DNA of 64,000 nucleotides from Bdellovibrio sp047344985. Lineage in GTDB: Bacteria > Bdellovibrionota > Bdellovibrionia > Bdellovibrionales > Bdellovibrionaceae. Below, in pieces: positions 8,997-17,937 of this stretch. The translations under genes and the position numbers were made by a program. The notes under the pieces were generated by a model. It saw only the letters and a list, made by a program, of their open reading frames with translations, had not been told where the DNA came from and made no database searches. The stretch covers positions 2,232,001 to 2,296,000 of the forward strand of contig NZ_CP178861.1 of the NCBI RefSeq assembly GCF_047344985.1. The letters run 5' to 3'. Numbering within the stretch: position 1 is the first letter of the stretch; every line of letters begins with the position of its first letter.

Positions 8997-11312
8997 ATGA
9001 AATTTTTAAAACGAAGCCTCCTTGGGCTTGTCATTCTTCTTAGTATTGCTGCTCTCGGAATTTATTTTTTCCTTAGAAGTTCTCTAGCCCCTATGGATGG
9101 AACTTTGAAAATTCAGAACCTCTCACATCCGGTAAAGGTGACTCGCGATACTTTTGGAATTCCTCACATTCGCGCAGAAAATAAACTCGATGCTTTAAGA
9201 GCGCTGGGCTTTGTTCAGGCCAGTGAGCGACTTTTTCAGATGGAGCTTTCCCGCCGCATGACTCAAGGCGAGTTGAGCGAAGTCTTTGGCGAGATCGCTT
9301 TAAAGAGTGACAAACTTTATCGCAGCTTGATGCTAAAACGCTCCGTGGAGAGAATGCTCGCTCTTGAAAAATCACAAGGCCGCTTTGATCAACAAGTTTG
9401 GGATGAGATGGCGGCCTATTTTGATGGCATAAATCAATACATCGCCACGCGTCCGCTTCCCTATGAAATGCAAATTTTGGGATTGAAGCCTCGTCCTTTC
9501 ACTCCACTTGACGCTTATATCATGACGGGTCACATGGCTTATAGTTTTGGTATTGCTCTTAAAGCTGATCCTCTTATGACAAAGCTTGCTGACAAACTTT
9601 CTCTGGATCAGTTTCAGGCTTTACGAAATGATCCTTTAAAAGCACCAATTAAAATTGCTGCTGCCTCAGCTTCGGACCCGTGGCCCTCCACTCTGCAGGC
9701 GATTGCCTCTGAAGGACTTTTTATTCCTTCCTTCGAAGGCAGTAACGCGTGGCTTGTGGGACCTGAGCGCTCGCAATCGGGAAAAAGTATTTTTGCGAAT
9801 GACCCGCATATTGGTTACAGTTCTCCGGCAGTTTGGTTTGAAGCCCATATTCAAACACCTGAGTTTGAAATTTACGGACACTACTTGCCTCTCGTTCCTT
9901 TCGCTGTCTTAGGCCACAATCGCCATCACGCCTGGGGTTTCACGATGTCGCTCGCTGACGACATGGATCTTTTCCGTGAAACTTTAGATAAAGAAAAGAA
10001 AACGGTTTTATTTAAAAACAAACCACAACCTTACCTGGAGTGGACAGAAGTTATTAAGATCAAAGATCAACCGGATCTTGTGCTGAGCATGATTGAAACG
10101 TCTCACGGCCCCATCATGGATGAGTTTCTGTCAGAGAAAAATCTCGCTTTAAAATGGGCCTTCCACCGTCCAGAAAACAATCCAATGCGTGCTCTCAGAA
10201 ATATGGCCGAAGCCAAAGACATCAAAGCCTTTGAAACAGCTTTGCAATATGGAACTGCACCTGGACTTAATGTGATGTATTCGGATGCCGAGAATATCGC
10301 ATGGTGGGTTTTTGGTGATATGGCCGTAAAGAAGAATCCAAACTCCGATATGATTCTCAATGGCAGCACGGGTACGGATGAATACGAACGTCTTCTTGCT
10401 TGGGACGAAAAACCTCACTTAGTAAATCCCGAGTCTGGATTTATTGTGACGGCAAATTCGCGACCTCAAGGGCTGAACGCAAATATTCGTGGCGACTGGC
10501 AGTCGGATGATCGCTTTCAAACAATCTCTCGCGCCCTCGCTGAAAAAGATCAGTGGAGCGCGGAAGAGTTTAAAGCTCTTCAAACTGAAAACTTCAATTA
10601 TCAGAACAAAAATATTCTGAATAAAATGTTTGAGCATATTCGTTTAAACGACACTGAAAATGCAAAATACAAAAATCAGCTCGAAGCGCTTAAATCTTGG
10701 AATATGCAGTCTGATGTGAATTCCAAAGAAGCGGGCCTTTTCCATCAATGGAACAACGAAAATATTTTATTGATGCTTGAAGATTTCGATGAAGACACGA
10801 GAGCCGCTTATCTCAACACTCCTTACGCTTGGGTGTTTTATGAAAGGGCTATCTTAAACCCCACTTCGACATGGTGGACTCATAAGAATTATACGAAGGT
10901 TGTAACGAAGGGCTTTATCGCGGCAGCGGAAAAACTTTCTAACAATCCAACTTGGGGAACATTGCATACGATTGAATACATGCACCCACTAGGAAGAAAC
11001 TACCCTTTGAATAAGATCTTCAATCTTGGCCCTTATCCAATGCCGGGATCCTACAACGATATCAACAACAACAAGATGCGCTCTATGGGTGGCGACTTCA
11101 AGGTCGTTGCGGGCCCCTCCACTCGTCGTATCATCGACTTTGCAAATCCACAAAAAAGCTGGGGCATCAATCCCATCGGAAACTCAGGACACATGCTTTC
11201 GCCGTTCTACAAAGACCAAGTGCAAATGTTCCTCGACGGAAAATACCGCCCGCAGTTGATGGATGAAAAAGATATCGCGGCCGCAAAAACTCACGAACTC
11301 ACTCTTGAGTAA
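8997..11312 (+). CDS. Penicillin-acylase-family Ntn hydrolase (S45)
   Basis: A 771-residue peptidase-S45/penicillin amidase homologue with an N-terminal hydrophobic anchor or signal (FLKRSLLGLVILLSIAALGIYFF region), so it acts on the periplasmic side. The alpha-chain motif DTFGIPHIRAEN is present. The nucleophile is Ser249 in EGSNAWLV, which becomes the N-terminus of the beta chain after autoprocessing. NDPHIG and the GNSGH-type motif near the C-terminus fit the family. Substrates could be amides, acyl-homoserine lactones or other N-acyl compounds; sequence does not decide. The linker just before Ser249 carries a palindromic repeat copy in frame. ATG at 8997 is chosen over the TTG at 8991. 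Confidence 0.9.
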   Translation: MKFLKRSLLGLVILLSIAALGIYFFLRSSLAPMDGTLKIQNLSHPVKVTRDTFGIPHIRAENKLDALRALGFVQASERLFQMELSRRMTQGELSEVFGEIALKSDKLYRSLMLKRSVERMLALEKSQGRFDQQVWDEMAAYFDGINQYIATRPLPYEMQILGLKPRPFTPLDAYIMTGHMAYSFGIALKADPLMTKLADKLSLDQFQALRNDPLKAPIKIAAASASDPWPSTLQAIASEGLFIPSFEGSNAWLVGPERSQSGKSIFANDPHIGYSSPAVWFEAHIQTPEFEIYGHYLPLVPFAVLGHNRHHAWGFTMSLADDMDLFRETLDKEKKTVLFKNKPQPYLEWTEVIKIKDQPDLVLSMIETSHGPIMDEFLSEKNLALKWAFHRPENNPMRALRNMAEAKDIKAFETALQYGTAPGLNVMYSDAENIAWWVFGDMAVKKNPNSDMILNGSTGTDEYERLLAWDEKPHLVNPESGFIVTANSRPQGLNANIRGDWQSDDRFQTISRALAEKDQWSAEEFKALQTENFNYQNKNILNKMFEHIRLNDTENAKYKNQLEALKSWNMQSDVNSKEAGLFHQWNNENILLMLEDFDEDTRAAYLNTPYAWVFYERAILNPTSTWWTHKNYTKVVTKGFIAAAEKLSNNPTWGTLHTIEYMHPLGRNYPLNKIFNLGPYPMPGSYNDINNNKMRSMGGDFKVVAGPSTRRIIDFANPQKSWGINPIGNSGHMLSPFYKDQVQMFLDGKYRPQLMDEKDIAAAKTHELTLE
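9659..9709 (+). repeat. Three-hairpin palindromic element, copy 3 (inside acylase gene)
   Basis: Hairpins at 9660-9670 (GCTG-CCT-CAGC), 9674-9686 (GGACC-CGT-GGCCC, one mismatch) and 9697-9708 (AGGC-GATT-GCCT). Overall spacing is 49 nt as in copies 1 and 2. The primary sequence has diverged, but the last stem keeps its pairing through changes on both sides. It encodes about residues 222-238 of the acylase, just before the predicted autoprocessing Ser249. Confidence 0.65.
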
Positions 11313-11320
11313 ATGCAAAC

Positions 11321-11354
11321 ATATAGGAGTCTAAGTGACACTGGACTCCTGTAT
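11321..11354. other. Stem-loop after acylase gene, no T-tract
   Basis: ATATAGGAGTC (11321-11331) pairs with GACTCCTGTAT (11344-11354), 11 bp with one wobble. It lies 9 bp after the acylase stop. No run of T follows, so it is not a standard intrinsic terminator. It could protect the 3' end of the mRNA or be an operator for the gene at 11431. Confidence 0.4.
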
Positions 11355-11430
11355 CCTCACACCTTACAAAAAGATTAGGTCTCTGTCAGAACTCCCCTGT
11401 GCCACTATCACTCTGTAAGAAGGAGATGTT

Positions 11431-11922
11431 ATGGCATTGCAACTCTTTAGCTTTTTCTTTGCGACACTCTTGGCCGGAACCGCTTTCGCCTATCCCAATG
11501 TGGGAGATAAAGTTCAATGGACAGGCACCGTGAAACAACCCGATGGTTCGTTAATGGAAGTAAAAATCATCAAAGAAGTGACGAGCTTTGATAAAAAAGA
11601 AAATAAGTGGACTGTAAAATACGAAGCCACCATGGGAAGCGAGACTTCCACTCAGCTCATTCAAGTGGACAATCTCTACTCCCCTGACCGCTACAAAGAA
11701 ATGATGGCCAATTGCATGCTTCAAGGTGGAACTGTCGAGAAGATTTCTACACCTGCCGGCAACTATGACACTTGCAAAATGACGACGGTTGCCTCCGATG
11801 GAAGCACTGTTGAAAAATGGTGGGGGAATATTCCATTCGGTGTTGTGAGCAAGAGCACTCGCACCAACAACACCGCTGTTTTGAAAAAACCTGATCTTAA
11901 TTCTGTGATCGCGGGCCTTTAA
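11431..11922 (+). CDS. Exported protein of unknown function
   Basis: A 163-residue protein with a signal peptide (MALQLFSFFFATLLAGTAFA) and a good ribosome binding site (AAGGAG before the ATG). The mature part is beta-rich with repeated WTGTVKQPDGS and GNYDTCKM motifs and two cysteines. I do not recognise a family. It is probably periplasmic. It stands alone between the acylase and the convergent cysS. Confidence 0.7.
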   Translation: MALQLFSFFFATLLAGTAFAYPNVGDKVQWTGTVKQPDGSLMEVKIIKEVTSFDKKENKWTVKYEATMGSETSTQLIQVDNLYSPDRYKEMMANCMLQGGTVEKISTPAGNYDTCKMTTVASDGSTVEKWWGNIPFGVVSKSTRTNNTAVLKKPDLNSVIAGL

Positions 11923-11957
11923 GTATGTACCAAATCAGCACGATGGGAAGCAGGTAC

Positions 11958-13409
11958 CTATTTCGTGACTTCCCAGAAGCTGCCTTCCGGGGTGTCGCTC
12001 ACTGAGATACCCATTTCGGTGAGCTTCGCACGCAGCTCATCGGACTTTGCAAAGTCTTTGGCTGCACGGGCTGCTGCTCTTTCTGCAACCACAGCTTCCA
12101 CTGCCGAACGCTCAATCTTCATTTGCGCAAGCAAGCGGCTATCAAGATCTTGCAAGAACGCTTGAGCTGGTTGTTGGAATAAACTCATCAAAGCACCGAC
12201 ACGGTGGACGAAGTTGCGATATGCCAAAGCTTTACCTTGAACTGCTGGATTGACCTTCAAGCCACGACGAACTTGGTTGTTAAACTGACGAGTCACTTCA
12301 AACAATGCCGCAAAAACTTCCGGAGTTCCGAAGTCATCATTCAACGCCGTTGTGACTTTATCCCAAGCTTCCTTCGTGATTTTCTCAAAACCAGCATCAA
12401 CAGCAGTTACTTCCGGAGTCAAATAACTCTCTGCCACCGCAAGCGCTGAGTAAATACGCGCAAGTCCTGTTACCGCACGACCAATCGAATCGTCCGAGAA
12501 ATCACTCACACTGCGATAGTGCACATTGAGCATCATCCACTTGTAAACTTCCGGCGGATTCACTTCGAGGAACTCGCGCATGGAAACGATATTCCCCAAA
12601 GACTTCGACATTTTTTGAGATCCGAAGTTGATCATATTCCAGTGCATCCAGTATTTGACGAACTGCTTATGAGTGCAGCCTTCACTTTGCGCGATTTCGT
12701 TTTCATGGTGTGGGAAAATCAAATCCATTCCACCACCGTGAATATCGATCTGATCACCAAAAATATCTTTGATCATTGCCGAGCACTCAATGTGCCAGCC
12801 TGGACGCCCCGGCCCCCACGGAGAAGGCCAGGAAATCTCACCTGCTTTAGCGGACTTCCAAAGAGCGAAGTCTTCTGCGTTGTGCTTCTTTTCATCCACA
12901 TCAATGCGAGATCCCGCTTGTTGGTCTTCGACTTTACGACCGCTTAATTTTCCGTAGCCATCAAAAGAGGATACGGAATAGTTCACGTCGCCATCTGCCT
13001 GGTAAGCCTTTTTGTTTTCAATTAATTTTGAAATCACAGCGCGGATGCCGTCCATGTGTTCAGTGACTTTCGGATTGAAATCGTGGGGACGCAAACCTAA
13101 TGTCGCAAAATCTTTTTTATATTCAGCGATATAAAGTTCAGAAACGTCTCCGGCGGATTTTCCCATTTCATTCGCACGCGCGATGATTTTGTCATCCACA
13201 TCTGTGAAATTCAGAGCGTACTGAACTTTATAGCCAAGCTCTTCCAACCAGTTGCGAACCAGGTTAAAAAACACAACACCCCGAAAATTTCCGACATGCA
13301 GGAAATTATAAACCGTCGGACCGCAGACGTAGATTTTTACTTCACCTGGAGTGAGCGGTTTAAATTCCTCTGTCTGGCGGGAAAGCGTGCTGTAGATTTT
13401 TAAAGACAT
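11958..13409 (-). CDS. cysS: Cysteinyl-tRNA synthetase
   Basis: A 483-residue class I synthetase that charges tRNA-Cys in the cytoplasm. The HIGH-type motif is FLHVGN (36-41) after the zinc-ligand VCGPTVYNF. A second zinc region has HIECSAM and HHENEIAQSE. KMSKS is exact at residues 266-270. The ATG at 13407-13409 is followed by the usual SLKIYSTLSRQTEEF opening; an upstream in-frame start overlaps gltX and is less likely. It lies 7 bp after gltX and is probably co-transcribed with it. Confidence 0.96.
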   Translation of the reverse strand: MSLKIYSTLSRQTEEFKPLTPGEVKIYVCGPTVYNFLHVGNFRGVVFFNLVRNWLEELGYKVQYALNFTDVDDKIIARANEMGKSAGDVSELYIAEYKKDFATLGLRPHDFNPKVTEHMDGIRAVISKLIENKKAYQADGDVNYSVSSFDGYGKLSGRKVEDQQAGSRIDVDEKKHNAEDFALWKSAKAGEISWPSPWGPGRPGWHIECSAMIKDIFGDQIDIHGGGMDLIFPHHENEIAQSEGCTHKQFVKYWMHWNMINFGSQKMSKSLGNIVSMREFLEVNPPEVYKWMMLNVHYRSVSDFSDDSIGRAVTGLARIYSALAVAESYLTPEVTAVDAGFEKITKEAWDKVTTALNDDFGTPEVFAALFEVTRQFNNQVRRGLKVNPAVQGKALAYRNFVHRVGALMSLFQQPAQAFLQDLDSRLLAQMKIERSAVEAVVAERAAARAAKDFAKSDELRAKLTEMGISVSDTPEGSFWEVTK

Positions 13410-13416
13410 ATTACAC

Positions 13417-14898
13417 CTATGTTTTCGCCAATGCCTGCTCTGCACGAGCAATTAAAGATGTTTTCTTAATAAGAGGCACAAGAATCTTCAATTCAGCTCC
13501 GTGGGGTTTTCCAATCACCGCCACACGAATTGGCATAAAGAGATTTTTCCCTTTAGCACCTGTCTTGTTTTTCACTTCGTCTTGGTATTTCAAGAACTCA
13601 TCTTCTGTCATAAAGTCAGAAGGATGCGCCTTCACAAGCTCCAACCACGCTGCCAAAACAGCTTTTGTCGGTTCCCATTTCAAAGTCTCATCAGCCTCTG
13701 GCAAGATCACATAAGACTTATCATTCAGAGGTCTATAAAGCTCAACGGCATCTGCCAAGATTTCCATGTAAGGCTTAAACAAAGCAATCGACTTATCTTG
13801 CCATACAGGATCTTGCGGAAGTTCCATTTTCTCACGCGCCAAGAAAGGCTGAATCGCCTTCCAAAGTTCTGCGTTCGGAAGCGCACGCAAGTGCATCGAG
13901 TTCATCCACTTAAATTTCACTCGGTCAAAGATCGCACCCGATGGATTCAAACGAGAGATATCAAACGCCTGTTTCATATCTTCGACGGTCATGATCTCTT
14001 TGCCCTCTGGATGTGACCAACCAAGAAGAGCGATGAAATTCAAAACAGCTGAAGCCAAGTAGCCTTCTTCTTTCAACTGACCGCAAGCCACGGCACCTTT
14101 ACGTTTAGAAAGTTTTTGACGATCTTCATCCAAGATCAAAGCCATGTGACCGAATTCAGGCAATGGCCAGTTCAAAGATTCATAGATCATCATTTGGCGC
14201 AAAGTATTTGGAAGATGCTCTTCAGCGCGGAAGACATGCGTGATCTTCATTAAGTGATCGTCAACAACGCAGCAGAAGTTATAAACTGGCATACCGTCAG
14301 AGCGCAAAAGAACGAAGTCACCTACCATGTCCGATGGGAATTTCACTTCTCCACGCACTAGATCTGTAAAGATATAATCTTTCGCAAGACCTTTTGTTTT
14401 GAAACGAACAACACCTTTGTTGCCCGCCTTCAAATGGTCCAACGCTTTTTGCAAAGGCCAATCTTGATACGGAGAATTCACGTGCGGAGAACGACCCGCC
14501 GCCAAAGCTTCAGCTCTTTGCTTTTCAATTTCTTCATCAGTGAGAAAACAGTAATAAGCTTTACCCGCTTCAAGAAGCTGGTCCGCATATTTTTTGTAGA
14601 TGTCTTGGCGCTCACTTTGACGATAAGGACCGTTTGGACCGACATCTTTCAACGTTTTTGGATCCACGCCTTCATCCCAAAGAAGACCCAACCACACAAG
14701 ATCATCAACAACTCCGCGAAGAGATTCTTCTGTTGAACGCGCTTCATCCGTGTCTTCAATACGAAGAATAAATTCGCCACCGTTTTTCTTGGCAAAAAGA
14801 TAGTTGTAAAGAGCGGTTCTAGCTCCACCGACGTGCAGGTATCCAGTCGGAGATGGGGCGAAACGAACGCGAGGATGCGGGGCGATTTTTGAGGTCAT
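13417..14898 (-). CDS. gltX: Glutamyl-tRNA synthetase
   Basis: A 493-residue class I synthetase. The HIGH-type motif PSPTGYLHVG is at residues 15-24, followed by GGARTALYNYLFAKK, and the KMSKS-type motif is KLSKR at 262-266. The C-terminal anticodon-binding domain ends in a normal length for the family. GGAGC precedes the ATG. First gene of a two-gene unit with cysS. Some bacteria use such an enzyme for both Glu and Gln tRNA; sequence alone does not show which applies here. Confidence 0.96.
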   Translation of the reverse strand: MTSKIAPHPRVRFAPSPTGYLHVGGARTALYNYLFAKKNGGEFILRIEDTDEARSTEESLRGVVDDLVWLGLLWDEGVDPKTLKDVGPNGPYRQSERQDIYKKYADQLLEAGKAYYCFLTDEEIEKQRAEALAAGRSPHVNSPYQDWPLQKALDHLKAGNKGVVRFKTKGLAKDYIFTDLVRGEVKFPSDMVGDFVLLRSDGMPVYNFCCVVDDHLMKITHVFRAEEHLPNTLRQMMIYESLNWPLPEFGHMALILDEDRQKLSKRKGAVACGQLKEEGYLASAVLNFIALLGWSHPEGKEIMTVEDMKQAFDISRLNPSGAIFDRVKFKWMNSMHLRALPNAELWKAIQPFLAREKMELPQDPVWQDKSIALFKPYMEILADAVELYRPLNDKSYVILPEADETLKWEPTKAVLAAWLELVKAHPSDFMTEDEFLKYQDEVKNKTGAKGKNLFMPIRVAVIGKPHGAELKILVPLIKKTSLIARAEQALAKT

Positions 14899-14916
14899 GG
14901 ATGCTCCAAAATAAAA

Positions 14917-14943
14917 AAGGCTTGGTCTTTAAAACCAAGCCTT
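14917..14943 (-). terminator. Intrinsic terminator after the carD-like gene
   Basis: AAGGCTTGGT (14917-14926) pairs with ACCAAGCCTT (14934-14943) over a 7-nt loop, 10 bp perfect. Read leftward, a T-rich tail follows, so it ends transcription from the CarD-family gene before gltX. Confidence 0.85.
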
Positions 14944-14974
14944 GAATTTATTATGTTTTTTGGAGTTCGTCCAG

Positions 14975-15030
14975 TGCTGCTTCAGCCTACGCGCCACAGG
15001 CGCTTCGGCACTGCCGGCGTCCGCCGACTA
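14975..15030 (+). repeat. Three-hairpin palindromic element, copy 4 (at carD-like gene end)
   Basis: Hairpins at 14976-14986 (GCTG-CTT-CAGC), 14991-15003 (GCGCC-ACA-GGCGC) and 15015-15026 (CGGC-GTCC-GCCG). The middle stem differs from copy 1 at paired positions, so base pairing has been kept. It abuts the stop codon of the leftward CarD-family gene (complement of 15028-15030) and precedes that gene's terminator. Confidence 0.75.
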
Positions 15031-15522
15031 CGCGGTGATACCGAAGATCGCTTTGACTTCTTCTTCTTTGAAAAGCTCTTCTTGGCTTGTTGCCAAAGTG
15101 AGTTCTTTTAGAAGAAGGCTGCGAGCGGAATCAAGCATCTTGCGCTCACCGAAGGAAAGCTCTTTGTCCGCTTTTAGAAGGAACAAATCGCGTAAAACTT
15201 CAGCAATTTCGAAAACAGAACCTGTTTTGATTTTCTCCATGTACTCGCGATAACGGCGATTCCATGTTTGGTTGTCGATCTTGATGTCTTTTTCTTTGAG
15301 AATACCTACAACGCGTGCTGCTTCTGTCTTAGAAATAATAGGACGGAGTCCTGCAGACTTAACGTTCGTTGTTGGAATCATGATTTTCAGGCCCGTGTCC
15401 ACTAACTGCATATTGTAGAATGTTGTCTTTGTGCCCAACATTTCTTTGGTTTCAATAGAAACCACTTTAACAACGCCATATCCAGGATAAACTGCATTAT
15501 CACCGATACTAAACGTTTGCAT
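15028..15522 (-). CDS. carD: CarD/CdnL-family RNA polymerase-binding regulator
   Basis: A 164-residue protein. The N-terminal RNA-polymerase-interacting Tudor-like domain is clear (FSIGDNAVYPGYGVVKVVSIE, then FYNMQLVDTGLKIMIPT). The C-terminal two-thirds is helical and charged, with WNRRYREYMEKIKTGSVFEIAEVLRDLF as in CarD/CdnL proteins that stabilise open promoter complexes. A strong GGGGGAGG site precedes the ATG. The stop codon lies at the edge of a palindromic repeat copy, so the last few residues may have been set by its insertion. A terminator follows at 14917-14943. Confidence 0.9.
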   Translation of the reverse strand: MQTFSIGDNAVYPGYGVVKVVSIETKEMLGTKTTFYNMQLVDTGLKIMIPTTNVKSAGLRPIISKTEAARVVGILKEKDIKIDNQTWNRRYREYMEKIKTGSVFEIAEVLRDLFLLKADKELSFGERKMLDSARSLLLKELTLATSQEELFKEEEVKAIFGITA

Positions 15523-15642
15523 TCGAGAACCTCCCCCTGAAATTAGATAGGGTTACGACCTTCAACGTTCTATCAAATTTGACACAAGTTATCAAATCAG
15601 AGCACCGTGTCTGGAAATAATTTCAGAGGATTTTTCAAAAGA

Positions 15643-15670
15643 AAAAGGCCCGGATTAAACCGAGCCTTTT
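15643..15670 (-). terminator. Intrinsic terminator after the S8 protease gene
   Basis: AAAAGGC then CGG (15643-15653) pair with CCG then GCCTTTT (15660-15670), with one internal mismatch and a 6-nt loop. A T-rich run follows on the minus strand, 37 bp past the protease stop. Confidence 0.8.
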
Positions 15671-15706
15671 CCCGTAATTTCAATTACTTACAGCACTAAA
15701 TTAGAA

Positions 15707-17848
15707 TTACAACTCAGTAGCCGTATAAACAAGCGCGTAAGCTTGAGCGCCGTTCTTACCTTGAGGAACTTTATAGCCTTTTACAGTCAATTTGTAAGTT
15801 CCAGCCGGAAGACCTGCTTTTTCGATCATTTCAAGGTTGTTGATATGATCGTTCATACTCAACGTTTGACCGTTAGGCATCGTCAAAACCAAATCCAAAT
15901 CGTTCACAAGGGCTTGGGCCGCATTCGCAGAACCCGGAGCATCTGTCCAAACAAGGTTCGCGTAAAGCTTGCCAGTGCCAGACAAAGTGAATTCATAAGA
16001 ATCCTCAGATCCTTGCGCCACACCGTTGCGGTTGTCGATCAATTTTGTTTTTGGTCCCAAGTTCAAAACATTGGAAACATCCACGCGACCGTAACCTTCG
16101 TCAGAGTTCGGACGACGAGTCAAGATCTCCTGACCACGGGCCGCACCGATCTCACCGAATTGACCTGGATACATATCAACTGCTGTGTGAATCATCACAG
16201 CTTTCATCAAAGCGCCTGATGGATTTTGCACGCCCAATTTCTCGATCACGATTTGGCGAGCTACGGCTGCTGCACCCGCAGTGAGCGGAGTTGCCATAGA
16301 AGTACCACCCGACCAAACGTAGTCTTTATTGTATGCGCCCCACAAATCAGAAGCGTCTTTGACTTGAGATTTAACGCTCAAGATGTTTGTTCCTGGAGCT
16401 ACGATGTCTGGCTTCACACGGCCATCACTTGTAGGACCACGAGAAGAGAACATCGCCAAACCATTTTCGTTGTTAGAGATGTAATCGCTGTAGATAGGCT
16501 CTGCTGGCCATTCATCTTTAGCAGCTCTCAATTTGCTGATTGGAACTTGGATACCACCTGTAGAAACTTTGTTTTCAGAAGCTCCCACAGTCAGAACGTT
16601 TTTCGCTGTTCCCGGAGACGCCATGGAGTTAGCATCGATACGGCCGTCCTTGTTTTTATCTGCGCCAGAGTTACCCGCCGCAAAAAGGATCAACATATCA
16701 GGATTTGCATACAGCCATTCGTCAACTTGGATGGCGAAGTTGTCGTAAGCACCGAAAGTACGAGCCCCACCCCAAGAGTTTGTGTGGATGCGAGCGCCTT
16801 CTGAATAAGCTTTTGTGAAAAGATCGCCCAATTTAGATGGAACGCTTAAGTTTTTAAGCATTGGCGACCACATACCTTCAGCCACCATTTTTGCTTCATA
16901 AGCTCCGCCTTTAAGAAGACCTTTTGAAGCTGTTCCGCGACCCATCACTGATCCGGCAACGTGAGTTCCGTGACCCATTGGATCGTCCCAAGTTTTAGAC
17001 CACAAACCGAATGGGTAACCTGAAGCTACGCCACCGGCGAAGTCTTGGTGGATGGATGAGACATTTCCAGAATCCAAACCTGTGTCAGCCATAGAAACGA
17101 TTTGCCCACGACCGGTGAAACCTTGCGCCCAAGCGGCATCAAATTTCATCACGCGAGTTCCAGGCTCATCACCTGTTAGATCCGAGTAATCGCCAGCTGC
17201 TGTTGCATGAACATCACCAGCAATGTCTTGATCCATCGCGAAGTGGAAAAGTTCGATCTCTGGAGTTGGTTGAACGTTTTCAACACCTGTAAGCGCTGCC
17301 ACCTGAGCTACAGTTCCGCGAGGAACCAAAGCCATGATAGACTTTCCGCCAATAACTTGAAGTTCTACTTGAGGATTTAACGCCGTCATTTGAGAAGCGA
17401 TTTTCTCCGCTTCAGAAGACTTAAAGATCTTCACTAACACACTTTGAACGGTGTCTTTATTAAAGATGCTCGCCACTTCGAACTGAGAACTTACTTTATA
17501 AGAAGGAGCGTATTTAACTATTGCTTGAACTTCTGGGTGATTGTTCTTGAAAGAAACTAGATTTGCGTAAGTACCGCGAACAACCAAAGCGTCATCTGGA
17601 AGATAACCGAAAACTTCAAACTGTCCTTTAAGTTTTGATTTATCAGCTTCTGTGATCGCCTTTTTGAATTGCACGATGTACTCAGTCGCCTGAGTTTCCA
17701 TCATCCAAGATGCGGCGTAGTTGTTAGAAATTTTATTCGTATCAATGGCGCCCGCATTCAGCTTCAACACTGTACCGGCACTTGCTGCACTCACTGTTAA
17801 CATCGCAACAGCGGATGCCACTGTGATATTTTTCACAAGATGATTCAT
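15707..17848 (-). CDS. Secreted subtilisin-family serine protease (S8)
   Basis: A 713-residue protease with a signal peptide (first ~24 residues), an inhibitor-like propeptide (about 55-200, with EYIVQFKKAIT and later EVQAIVKYAP), then the S8 catalytic domain. The triad is Asp255 (MADTGLDSG), His293 (GHGTHVAG) and Ser517 (GGTSMATP), with the oxyanion Asn in AAGNSGAD. The C-terminal ~120 residues form a beta-sandwich like that of KP-43/proprotein-convertase-type subtilases. It is probably exported and could digest prey or environmental protein; that role is inference. A GAGGGGGA site precedes the ATG. Confidence 0.93.
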   Translation of the reverse strand: MNHLVKNITVASAVAMLTVSAASAGTVLKLNAGAIDTNKISNNYAASWMMETQATEYIVQFKKAITEADKSKLKGQFEVFGYLPDDALVVRGTYANLVSFKNNHPEVQAIVKYAPSYKVSSQFEVASIFNKDTVQSVLVKIFKSSEAEKIASQMTALNPQVELQVIGGKSIMALVPRGTVAQVAALTGVENVQPTPEIELFHFAMDQDIAGDVHATAAGDYSDLTGDEPGTRVMKFDAAWAQGFTGRGQIVSMADTGLDSGNVSSIHQDFAGGVASGYPFGLWSKTWDDPMGHGTHVAGSVMGRGTASKGLLKGGAYEAKMVAEGMWSPMLKNLSVPSKLGDLFTKAYSEGARIHTNSWGGARTFGAYDNFAIQVDEWLYANPDMLILFAAGNSGADKNKDGRIDANSMASPGTAKNVLTVGASENKVSTGGIQVPISKLRAAKDEWPAEPIYSDYISNNENGLAMFSSRGPTSDGRVKPDIVAPGTNILSVKSQVKDASDLWGAYNKDYVWSGGTSMATPLTAGAAAVARQIVIEKLGVQNPSGALMKAVMIHTAVDMYPGQFGEIGAARGQEILTRRPNSDEGYGRVDVSNVLNLGPKTKLIDNRNGVAQGSEDSYEFTLSGTGKLYANLVWTDAPGSANAAQALVNDLDLVLTMPNGQTLSMNDHINNLEMIEKAGLPAGTYKLTVKGYKVPQGKNGAQAYALVYTATEL

Positions 17849-17878
17849 AGATTTCCCCCTCTACGAGGAAAATCAGAT

Positions 17879-17894
17879 CACGACCGAAGTCGTG
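17879..17894 (-). other. UUCG-type stem-loop upstream of the S8 protease
   Basis: On the minus strand CACGAC-TTCG-GTCGTG forms a 6-bp stem closed by C(UUCG)G, a very stable tetraloop. It lies between the small exported protein gene and the protease. A partial T-rich tail follows, so it could be a weak terminator for the upstream gene or a 5' leader element. Confidence 0.45.
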
Positions 17895-17937
17895 GAGCAA
17901 TATCAAAGCGAGAAGATGATGCGCCGAGACGGCGGCG

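Noticed and set aside
15743..16804. Rightward frames inside the S8 protease gene
   Set aside because: Shadows on the opposite strand of a clear protease; amino-acid content is random-like.
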